Assembly: GCA_017654935.2 (NCBI GenBank) | Contig: CM065690.1 | Location: 663,839 to 727,838, forward strand | Length of the DNA stretch: 64,000 nucleotides | Direction of reading: 5' to 3' | Source: Phymorhynchus buccinoides | Taxonomy: Eukaryota > Mollusca > Gastropoda > Neogastropoda > Raphitomidae | Program-made: the position numbers and the translations under genes | Notes under the pieces: generated by a model | What the model was told of the DNA's origin: nothing | Database searches by the model: none | What the model saw: only the letters and a program-made list of their open reading frames with translations | Part shown: positions 33,801-45,800 of the stretch, piece by piece | Layout of the letters: each line of letters opens with the position of its first letter | Numbering within the stretch: the first letter of the stretch is position 1

Positions 33801-36800
33801 GAGAAAGAAAGAAGAGAGGGAGACAAAGACAGAGAGAAAAGGGAGAGAGGGAGACAGGGAGACAGAGAAGAGAAATAGAGGGAGACAGAGAGAGAGAAAG
33901 ATAGAGGGAGACAGACAGAGAGACAAAAAGAGAGGGAGAGAGACAGAGAGATAGAGGGAGACAGACAGACAGAGATAGAGGGAGACAGACAGACAGACAG
34001 AGATAGAGGGAGACAGACAGACAGATAGAGGGAGACAGACAGACAAAGATAGAGTGAGACAGACAGACAGACAAAGATAGAGGAGAGACAGAGAGAAAGA
34101 TAGAGGGAGACAGACAGAGAGACAAAGATAGAGGGAGACAGACAGAGAGACAAAGATAGAGGGAGACAGACAGAGAGACAAAGATAGAGGGAGACAGACA
34201 GAGCGACAAAGATAGAGGGAGACAGAGAGAGAAAGATAGAGGGAGACAGAGAGAGAAAGATAGAGGGAGACAGACAGACAAAGATAGAGAAGAGAAAGAG
34301 GAGACAGAGAGAGAAAGATAGAGGGAGACAGACAGAGACAGAGACAAGATAGAGGGAGAGACAGACAGACAGACAGAGATAGAGGGAGACAGACAGACAG
34401 AGATAGAGGGAGACAGACAGACAGACAAAGATAGAGGGAGACAGACAGAGGGAGACAGACAGAGAAAGATAGAGGGAGACAGACAGACAAAGATAGAGAG
34501 AGACAGACAGAGGGAGACAGACAGAGAAAGATAGAGGGAGACAGAGATAGAGGGAGACAGACAGACAAAGGGAGGGAGACAGACAGAGAAAGATAGAGGG
34601 AGACAGACAGACAGAGAAAGATAGAGGGAGACAGACAGACAGAGAAAGATAGAGGGAGACAGACAGAGACAGAGAAAGATAGAGGGAGACAGACAGAGAA
34701 AGATAGAGGGAGACAGACAGAAAAGATAGAGGGAGACAGACAGACATAGAGGGAGACAGACAGACAGAGAAAGATAGAGGGAGACAGACAGAGACAGAGA
34801 CAGATAGAGGGAGACAGACAGACGTAGAGACAGACATACACAGAAAGATAGAGGGAGACAGACACAGAGAGATAGAGGGAGACAGACAGAAACTTGAGAA
34901 AGATAGAGGGAGACAGACAGACACAGAAAGATAGAGGGAGACAGACGTAGAGACAGACAGACAGACAGAGGGAGACAGACAGACAGAGAAAGACAGGATA
35001 CAGACAGACAGGGGAGGTGCAGGGTGTCACTCACAGTGTCCAGGGTCCAGGGAGGGGGGGCCTGGTCGGCACAGCGCCTCAGGGCAAACTTGTAGACCCC
35101 AAGGCCTGAGAGACCCTGGGTGAACCAGAACTTCTCCACCGTGTACAGACCTGTGTAGACCATGATAGACCAGTCAGTAGACAATTGAACACAACACACA
35201 AACTTGCAGACTCCAAGGCCTGAGAGATCCTGGGTGAACCAGAACTTCTCCACCGTGTACAGACCTGTGTAGACCATGATAGACCAGTCAATAGAGATAC
35301 ACCAGCCAATAAAAACATTAAAACTTGACGACCCTGTGGCCTGATATACCCTGGGTGAACCACACCTTGTCAATGATGCACAGACCTGGTAGACCATGAT
35401 ATACCCTGGGTGAACCACACCTTGTCAATGATGCACAGACCTGGGTAGACCATGATATACCCTGGGTGAACCACACCTTGTCAATGATGCACAGACCTGG
35501 TAGACCATGATATACCCTGGGTGAACCACATGATGCACAGACCTGGTAGACCATGATATACCCTGGGTGAACCACATTGATGCACAGACCTGGTAGACCA
35601 TGATATACCCTGGGTGAACCACACCTTGTCAATGATGCACAGACCTGGTAGACCATAATATACCCTGGGTGAACCACATGATGCACAGACCTGGTAGACC
35701 ATGATATACCCTGGGTGAACCACATGATGCACAGACCTGGTAGACCATGATATACCCTGGGTGAACCACACCTTGTCAATGATGCACAGACCTGGGTAGA
35801 CCATGATATACCCTGGGTGAACCACACCTTGTCAATGATGCACAGACCTGGGTAGACCATGATATACCCTGGGTGAACCACACCTTGTCAATGATGCACA
35901 GACCTGGTAGACCATGATATACCCTGGGTGAACCACACCTTGTCAATGATGCACAGACCTGGTAGACCATGATATACCCTGGGTGAACCACACCTTGTCA
36001 ATGATGCACAGACCTGGTAGACCATGATATACCGTGGGTGAACCACACCTTGTCAATGATGCACAGACCTGGTAGACCATGATATACCCTGGGTGAACCA
36101 CACCTTGTCAATGATGCACAGACCTGGGTAGACAAGAACCTAGGACATGACAGTTATCACACATTTCAAGTTCAAATGATACAACAAGCTGTATCCTAAG
36201 ATCATCTAATGCTCATTATCTTAGTTCACCCACCGTCATATCTTGTCACAGGTCACTTTGTGATTAATGTAGTTTGTATCAGCATTTTTGCTGCAATTTA
36301 GTTATGCCTGGTTTGTTTGAAGAACTAAGTTGAAAGAAGGGAGATTTTCTTAGGGTTTTGTGTAATTGTGGTTTTTGGTCATCAAAACAACTAGATGTAT
36401 TTTGACTGGCCCAGCGTTTTCATTGGTTTTGGCTAAAACAACAAAAACGCTATGTGCGTGCAGATTTTTTTTAACTCACGATTCATTGTCAAGCGCAGAG
36501 AGTTTATCTCGAATATTGGACTCTGTGCAAGATAATTTTCTAACCGGTTTTCGCTAGAGGCTTTGGCTTTGCTAACGGTATGCTGTCTCTACTCCGACAG
36601 TCAATTTCGAAGGGGTAGAGAATTGTCTTCACTAACGAGCTGAGGGACTTGTCGGCTGTTGACCAGACCAAGGGGGGGTCGTCCAGTTTCTGCTGTGAAC
36701 GGGACTTCCGCCCGTTGCGGTGTTCTACGTTCTAAACAGTGCGTCTTGCGGCTTCCGAATAAGTTTGGGTTTAGGATAAATTGTTTACAAAGAGGGCAGA

Positions 36801-39800
36801 ATACTTGTTTTGATGTAGGGCGTGATAGGAATAGGGTGTGTAGAGTAAGGGTAGAAGAAGAAAAAACAACAATGACAAAGGAGTCATTTCCTAGGGACCA
36901 AGGTTTGTTTAAATTAATTATGAGTTGTGTTAGGAAATTGTCAGTTTAGGGGAGCAAATGTTTGAATGGTTGTAGTCGGTTTTGCCGGACCGAGGTTGTA
37001 TTGCGAAATGTGATATTGTGCATAGATAAGCTTAAGAATGAACGTGTAAAAATATTTTAATAAATTTCTAAAAATAATAAAATTAATGTGTGAATGTGTA
37101 AAGCGCACGACGCCGCAAACCAACACACTGGGAAATGATACAGGAAGTAGTGGGTGAAATAAGTCGACCTGTGTAAATAACATTAGTACAGGTCGTGCAT
37201 AGGTAAATAAAGTTTTTGTTGTAATTATTTGTTACTAAGCTCACGAGCCCAAGTCCAGCCGTGAGGTTAGAAGTCCCCATTGCATGCATTTTTATACGTA
37301 GCATCACAGGGGAAAGGGGTTAATTTGCAAAGGTAGAATAGCGGAGTTGGAATACAAGGTCACACACCTAAACTGTATAAAGTTGTAAAGAAATAATAAT
37401 GTTGCGTCATAGTTGGTTCACGTTTAAATTGGAACAATGTAGTTGTGTAAAAGTTTTAGAAATGAAGAAGATAGGTGTAAGATTTTAAAGTAATACATTT
37501 TGGTGGTTGTATTTAAAGTTCGGTTTTGCACCGCGCTGTTGAGTACATAAGGTGAGAGGGCAAGATAAGAGTTTCATTCTTGGTGTACGCCTGCCTATTG
37601 TGCTGCACGTAAATTTCAGACGCGTGCCAATTTGAGATGTGTTCATGTTTTGGGGGGAACTAGGTTAGGAGTTGTTGGTTTAAGATAATGAGCTCCGGCC
37701 ACATTTATGCATGGGTGCACTTTGAGTTATAAGAAGGGCATGTTGTGCAATGGGGAAAGGTTTCGCTACGAACAATATAGTTGGGGATGTTATGTAGGGG
37801 GAAAATGGGACACATTTATGCATGGGTGCACTTTGGGTTATAAGAAGGGCATGTTGTGTAATGGGGAAAGGTTTCACTACGAACAATATAGTTGGGGATG
37901 TTATGTAGGGGGAAAATGGGACACATTTATGCATGGGTGCACTTTGGGTTATAAGGGCATGTTGTGTAATGGGGAAAGGTTTCACTACGAACAATATAGT
38001 TGGGGATGTTATGTAGGGGGAAAATGGGACACATTTATGCATGGGTGCACTTTGGGTTATAAGAAGGGCATGTTGTGTAATGGGGAAAGGTTTCACTACG
38101 AACAATATAGTTGGGGATGTTATGTAGGGGGAAAATGGGAAACATTTATGCATGGGTGCACTTTGGGTTATAAGAAGGGCATGTTGTGTAATGGGGAAAG
38201 GTTTCACTACGAACAATATAGTTGGGGATGTTATGTAGGGGGAAAATGGGACACATTTATGCATGGGTGCACTTTGGGTTATAAGGGCATGTTGTGTAAT
38301 GGGGAAAGGTTTCACTACGAACAATATAGTTGGGGATGTTATGTAGGGGGAATGGGACGCATTTATGCATGGGTGCACTTTGAGTTATAAGAAGGGCGTG
38401 TTGTGTAATGGGGAAAGGTTTCGCTACGAACAATATAGTTGGGGATGTTATGTAGGGGGAAAATGGGACACATTTATGCATGGGTGCACTTTGGGTTATA
38501 AGAAGGGCATGTTGTGTAATGGGGAAAGGTTTCGCTACGAACAATATAGTTGGGGATGTTATGTAGGGGGAAAATGGGACATTTTTGGAGATTGTTGACA
38601 AGGAAATTATTGGGAAAAATTATGAGATTTCATTTGTCAAGGAAATATATTAGTAATGGTTTGAGTTATTATTTTCCCTTTGTGGGAGAGGCCAAGTTTA
38701 TAATTGAGGAGGATTTGTTTAGTGTTGTGTTAAAAGGGTGTGTGTTGCCACCTAGTGGTGTGGTTGGTTAACGGGGACAAAGTGTTACGTAGGGTTTTGA
38801 TATTTTTATAACAGGCCCTCGCGATGGGAACAGCTCTGTGGTTCCAGAGGCCGAGATAACCGGAACCTGAGAACGCGGAAAACTATCCTTGTGCCATCTG
38901 TTGTGTAAGGAAGCAAGGGAGGGAAGTCAATATAAGAAGGAAGTGTAAAGTTGGGTTATTGGTTTTGTTTAATTTAATTATATTAAATATTAATTTGGAT
39001 TAAGATATTATCTTAGAGTTTATATTTATTGGTGCACCTGGTTGCTAGGATTTGTTTAATTGTTTAGTAAAGGGAGATAACTTTTACATCCACCGTTTTA
39101 ATTAATTGTTTTTGTTGCTGCGATTCGTTGTGTGTATGAAAGATAATTAGTTTAATTTTTAATAAATTGTTTTCAAGTTGACGCCTACTCCAAATTATTG
39201 TGTTTGTGTTGTTTGGGAGATAGATGGAGAGTGGGTTTACTTTTTTTTTAAATTGAGAACACCCTTCTGGTTCGTGACATATCTGTAGCCCTCATCCGGG
39301 GCGAAAAGACTCCTCAGCTGTATCCTAAGATCTAATGCTCATTATCTCAGTTCACCCACCGTCATATCTCCCCTCATCAGGGGCAAAGGGACTCCTCAGC
39401 TGTATCCTAAGATCATCTAATGCTCATTATCTCAGTTCACCCACCGTCATATCTCCCCTCATCCGGGGCGAAAAGACTCCTCAGCTGTATCCTAAGATCT
39501 AATGCTCATTATCTCAGTTCACCCACCGTCATATCTCCCCTCATCCGGGGCGAAAAGACTCCTCAGCTGTATCCTAAGATCTAATGCTCATTATCTCAGT
39601 TCACCCACCGTCATATCTCCCCTCATCAGGGGCAAAGGGACTCCTCAGCTGTATCCTAAGATCATCTAATGCTCATTATCTCAGTTCACCCTCCGTCATA
39701 TCTCCCCTCATCAGGGGCAAAGGGACTCCTCAGCTGTATCCTAAGATCATCTAATGCTCATTATCTTAGTTCACCCACTGTCATATCTGTAGCCCTCATC

Positions 39801-42800
39801 AGGGGCGAAGGGACTCCTCAGCTGTATCCTAAGATCATCTAATGCTCATTATCTTAGTTCACCCTCCGTCATATCTGTAGCCCTCATCAGGGGCGAAGGG
39901 ACTCCTCAGCTGTATCCTAAGATCATCTAATGCTCATTATCTTAGTTCACCCTCCGTCATATCTGTAGCCCTCATCAGGGGCGAAGGGACTCCTCAGCTG
40001 TATCCTAAGATCATCTAATGCTCATTATCTTACAGGGTTCATACTCTCAAACAGAGGACAAATTCAAGGGTTTTTCAAGGCTTTTCAAGGGGATTTTCTT
40101 ATTTCTCAAGGGGCAGCTTTGGTTAGGAAATTGCCATTTGCTGCAAGTGTCTGGCCAATACTTTTTCCAGCCGGTGTTGTTGACGAACTGCTACCAGCAC
40201 GCATGAAATCTGTGAGCGTTGCAACCGGTTTGTTTGCTTTTTGTAATTCCACATGTTTCTTTCCTTTAGTGTGGCTTTGAAGTGCAGCCTCACCCATCCC
40301 ACGAACATGGACGATCTTCTTGCACAATTTGCAGAAACATGCATACTTGTTGTCCTTGCACTCGGCGATCCAAGCCTTATACTCCTCCTTATCTAGCCAC
40401 AGTGGGCAAAAAATACATTTTCCCTTCGGCATGACGACTTCTTTCCACGAAAACGCGCTTGTTTTCACAGGCGGATATTCGGTTTGCGCATGCCCAAACA
40501 AGAACCATAACTGACTCCGACAAAAATTGTCTCCCTTTGGTTGTAGCAGACGACGAAGCGAATCTTCGAGAACGAAAATCAAAATTTCTTCGCGATGATG
40601 TTCTCGGCTTTCAAACTCGTCAGTTCTGATGATTTTGCGCAGAAATGACTTTGGAAGCGTGATTTTCAATTTTGCAAGGGATTTTCAAGGGATAGGGGCC
40701 AAAATGCCATTTTTCAAGGGTTTTCAAGAATCATTTTGACAAGTTGAAATCTCAAGGGTTTTCAAGGGTTCTCAAGGGGCGTACGAACCCTGTCTTAGTT
40801 CACCCACCGTCATATCTGTAGCCCTCATCAGAGGCGAAGGGACTCCTCATTTGTATCCTAAGATCATCTAATGCTCATTATCTTAGTTCACCCACCGTCA
40901 TATCTGTAGCCCTCATCAGAGGCGAAGGGACTCCTCAGCTGTATCCTAAGATCATCTAATGCTCATTATCTTAGTTCACCCACCGTCATATCTGTAGCCC
41001 TCATCAGAGGCGAAGGGACTCCTCAGCTGTATCCTAAGATCATCTAATGCTCATTATCTTAGTTCACCCTCCGTCATATCTGTAGCCCTCATCAGGGGCA
41101 AAGGGACTCCTCAGCTGTATCCCAAGATCATCTAATGCTCATTATCTCAGTTCACCCACCGTCATATCTCCCCTCATCAGGGGCAAAGGGACTCCTCAGC
41201 TGTATCCTAAGATCATCTAATGCTCATTATCTTAGTTCACCCACCATCATATCTGTAGCCCTCATCAGGGGCGAAGGGACTCCTCAGCTTGTACCCTCGG
41301 ATCACCCTCACTGGGTTCCCCGTCTCCACACTCTTACTGAGAGCCAGGTTGCCTCGACTCAGCTGCTGATCTTTGGACTGGGGGGCTGTGCGGAGATTCT
41401 GTACAACATAGACAACATTTATGAAAATTCTGTACAACATAGACAATAAATATAACAATGACAGCGTTTATGAAGATTCTGTACAACACAGACAATAAAG
41501 ATGATAACAATGACAGCATTTATGAAGATTCTGCACAACACAGACAATAAAGATGATAACAATGACAGCATTTATGAAGATTCTGCACAACACAGACAAT
41601 AAAGATGATAACAATGACAGCATTTATGAAGATTCTGCACAACACAGACAATAAAGATGATAACAATGACAGCATTTATGAAGATTCTGCACAACACAGA
41701 CAATAAAGATGATAACAATGACAGCATTTATGAAGATTCTGTACAACACAGACAATAAAGATGATAACAATGACAGCATTTATGAAGATTCTGTACAACA
41801 CAGACAATAAAGATGATAACAATGACAGCATTTATGAAGATTCTGCACAACACAGACAATAAAGATGATAACAATGACAGCATTTATGAAGATTCTGCAC
41901 AACACAGACAATAAAGATGATAACAATGACAGCATTTATGAAGATTCTGTACAACACAGACAATAAAGATGATAACAATGACAGCATTTATGAAGATTCT
42001 GTACAACACAGACAATAAAGATGATAACAATGACAGCATTTATGAAGATTCTGCACAACACAGACAATAAAGATGATAACAATGACAGCATTTATGAAGA
42101 TTCTGCACAACACAGACAATAAAGATGATAACAATGACAGCATTTATGAAGATTCTGTACAACACAGACAATAAAGATGATAACAATGACAGCATTTATG
42201 AAGATTCTGCACAACACAGACAATAAAGATGATAATGACAGCATTTATGAAGATTCTGTACAACACAGACAATAATGACAGCATTCATTAAGTGCCCACA
42301 ATATGGACATGTGATGCATTTCAAAGTTACAAAACTATGAAAGCTGGACATTTAGTGAAAGTAAAAGTGTCAGATTTTCTCTGCTCACCTTTGGATTGTT
42401 GCGAGTTCCTTTCAGGTCCCTTCCCCCTGAAACAGTCAGTCAGTCAGTCAGCACCCGACACCATAACTGACAACTGTACGCTGTATCTAAAATGAAACAG
42501 TCAGCACCTGACACCATAACTGACAACTGTACGCTGTATCTAAAATGAAACAGTCAGTCAGCACCCGACACCATAACTGACAACTGTACGCTGTGTCTAA
42601 AATGAAACAGTCAGTCAGCACCCGACACCATAACTGACAACTGTACGCTGTATCTAAAATGAAACAGTCAGTCAGCACCTGACACCATAACTGACAACTG
42701 TACGCTGTATCTAAAATGAAACAGTCAGTCAGTCAGTCAGCACCCGACACCATAACTGACAACTGTACGCTGTGTCTAAAATGAAACAGTCAGCACCTGA

Positions 42801-45800
42801 CACCATAACTGACAACTGTACGCTGTATCTAAAATGAAACAGTCAGTCAGCACCCGACACCATAACTGACAACTGTACGCTGTGTCTAAAATGAAACAGT
42901 CAGTCAGCACCCGACACCATAACTGACAACTGTACGCTGTATCTAAAATGAAACAGTCAGTCAGCACCTGACACCATAACTGACAACTGTACGCTGTATC
43001 TAAAATGAAACAGTCAGTCAGTCAGTCAGCACCCGACACCATAACTGACAACTGTACGCTGTATCTAAAATGAAACAGTCAGCACCTGACACCATAACTG
43101 ACAACTGTACGCTGTGTCTAAAATGAAACAGTCAGTCAGCACCCGACACCATAACTGACAACTGTACGCTGTATCTAAAATGAAACAGTCAGCACCTGAC
43201 ACCATAACTGACAACTGTACGCTGTATCTAAAATGAAACAGTCAGTCAGCACCCGACACCATAACTGACAACTGTACGCTGTATCTAAAATGAAACAGTC
43301 AGTCAGCACCTGACACCATAACTGACAACTGTACGCTGTGTCTAAAATGAAACAGTCAGTCAGCACCTGACACCATAACTGACAACTGTACGCTGTGTCT
43401 AAAATGAAACAGTCAGTCAGCACCCGACACCATAACTGACAACTGTACGCTGTATCTAAAATGAAACAGTCAGTCAGCACCTGACACCATAACTGACAAC
43501 TGTACGCTGTATCTAAAATGAAACAGTCAGTCAGTCAGTCAGCACCCGACACCATAACTGACAACTGTACGCTGTATCTAAAATGAAACAGTCAGTCAGC
43601 ACCTGACACCATAACTGACAACTGTACGCTGTATCTAAAATGAAACAGTCAGTCAGCACCCGACACCATAACTGACAACTGTACGCTGTATCTAAAATGA
43701 AACAGTCAGTCAGTCAGTCAGCACCCGACACCATAACTGACAACTGTACGCTGTATCTAAAATGAAACAGTCAGTCAGTCAGTCAGCACCCGACACCATA
43801 ACTGACAACTGTACGCTGTATCTAAAATGAAACAGTCAGTCAGTCAGTCAGCACCCGACACCATAACTGACAACTGTACGCTGTATCTAAAATGAAACAG
43901 TCAGCACCTGACACCATAACTGACAACTGTACACTGTATCTAAAATGAAAGTCAGCACCTGACACCATAACTGACAACTGTACGCTGTATCTAAAATGAA
44001 ACAGTCAGCACCTGACACCATAACTGACAACTGTACGCTGTATCTAAAATGAAACAGTCAGTCAGCACCTGACACCATAACTGACAACTGTACGCTGTAT
44101 CTAAAATGAAACAGTCAGCACCTGACACCATAACTTACAACTCGATGGCTTGGAGTCAAAACGGACTATCTTTAGACTGGATTGGATTTATTACAAAAAA
44201 CTAATAACTTGTATCAAACAATGACTGCAGAAATATAAAAAGTTTTTTTTGTTTTTTTATATTTCAGCAGTCTTTTTTTTATACAAGTTATTAGTTTTCG
44301 TAATCAGTTCAATAATGTGTCAATGGACTATCTAAAGATAGTCCGTTTTGACTCCAAGCCATCGAACTGTACGCTGTATCTAAAATGAAACAGTCAGTCA
44401 GCACCTGACACCATAACTGACAACTGTACGCTGTATCTAAAATGAAACAGTCAGTCAGCACCTGACACCATAACTGTACGCTGTATCTAAAATGAAACAG
44501 TCAGTCAGCACCTGACACCATAACTGTACGCTGTATCTAAAATGAAACAGTCAGCACCTGACACCTTAACTTACAACTGTACACTGTATCTAAAATGAAA
44601 CAGTCAGCACCTGACACCATAACTGACAACTGCACGCTGTGTCTAAAATGAAACAGTCAGTCAGCACCTGACACCATAACTGACAACTGTACGCTGTGTC
44701 TAAAATGAAACAGTCAGTCAGCACCTGACACCATAACTGTACGCTGTATCTAAAATGAAACAGTCAGTCAGCACCTGACACCATAACTTACAACTGTACA
44801 CTGTATCTAAAATGAAAGTCAGCACCTGACACCATAACTTACAACTGTATCTAAAATGAAACAGTCAGCACCTGACACCATAACTGACAACTGTACGCTG
44901 TATCTAAAATGAAACAGTCAGTCAGCACCTGACACCATAAATAATTAATAATGCTTATATAGCGCATAATCTTGCAAAGCAACTCAATGCGCTTTTCACT
45001 CACCATTCGTACAAACTCACTCACGCTGTGTCTAAAATGAAACAGTCAGCACCTGACAACAGGACTGACAACTGCACGCTGTGTCTAAAATGAAACAGTC
45101 AGCACCTGACAACAGGACTGACAACTGTGTGCTGTATCCAAAATGACGATGAACTGTTCTCAACTGTCAGCAACAGCCTTCTTCACTTCAACAGATGTAG
45201 TTCCCTCATGGACCTGATCAGGAGTCAATATTTCAACAGATCCTCCTTCTTCTTTTCTTTGGGGCCCACGGTCATTAAATTGATCATTCTGGCACCCTTA
45301 GGAAAAAAAAAAGACTGAAAAAAGGGGGGGTCAGTTCCATCTAATACTGGGCCCAAGCTACTGCATTGACATAGGGGAGGTTCGGGTTTAGTGACCCAAC
45401 CAGCTCGCGCCCGTTGCACGGGTCTGAGCGTGATGCTGCGTCCTGGAAACGGTGTGGAGGGGTTGAGTGAGCGGGGGCTGATGGGCTTATTGGTGATCCC
45501 CTTGCACCGCTGACCCACTGGGGGTAGCAGCAGTGTAGGAGCAGAGGTCGTCCTGCCGCAGATCACTCCACTCCCTGATGGTCCTTGGGAGGAATGCATT
45601 TGATCGATAGTGCGGCATTGAAATCTTTTAAATTGCAGGCCATGGCCACGTCGCTGCCGAGGAGGAAGATACTCCAGCTTGGATTGGAGGCTGGGGCAGT
45701 GCACAGCGCCGGTGCTGATCTTGTGCAGCATGGAGAGCCTGGTCCTCTGCCGTCTGCTCTCCAGAGAGTCCCAGCCCAGGTTCTCCAGCATGGTGTTTAC

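Larger units (their letters stand above)
42427..45130 (-). repeat. About 56-bp array upstream of SRA exon 6
   Basis: Roughly 45 units of ATGAAACAGTCAGTCAGCAC, CTGACACCATAACTGACAAC and TGTACGCTGTATCTAAA, with variable (CAGT)n. On the minus strand each unit repeats the pyrimidine-rich TGACTGACTGTTTCA that forms the exon 6 acceptor, but with CATTTTAG in place of the final CAG. Broken by a MITE (44143-44364) and a short dispersed repeat (44938-45025). Confidence 0.93.

Noticed and set aside
33181..35418. 745-codon minus-strand open frame (SLSVCLPLS type)
   Set aside because: Produced by the GACAGACAGA repeat; all three minus frames are open. Only the 116 nt at 35035-35150 inside it are a real exon.
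36659..36949. 96-codon frame inside the LTR-like insertion
   Set aside because: No resemblance to gag or any retroelement protein; not supported as a gene.
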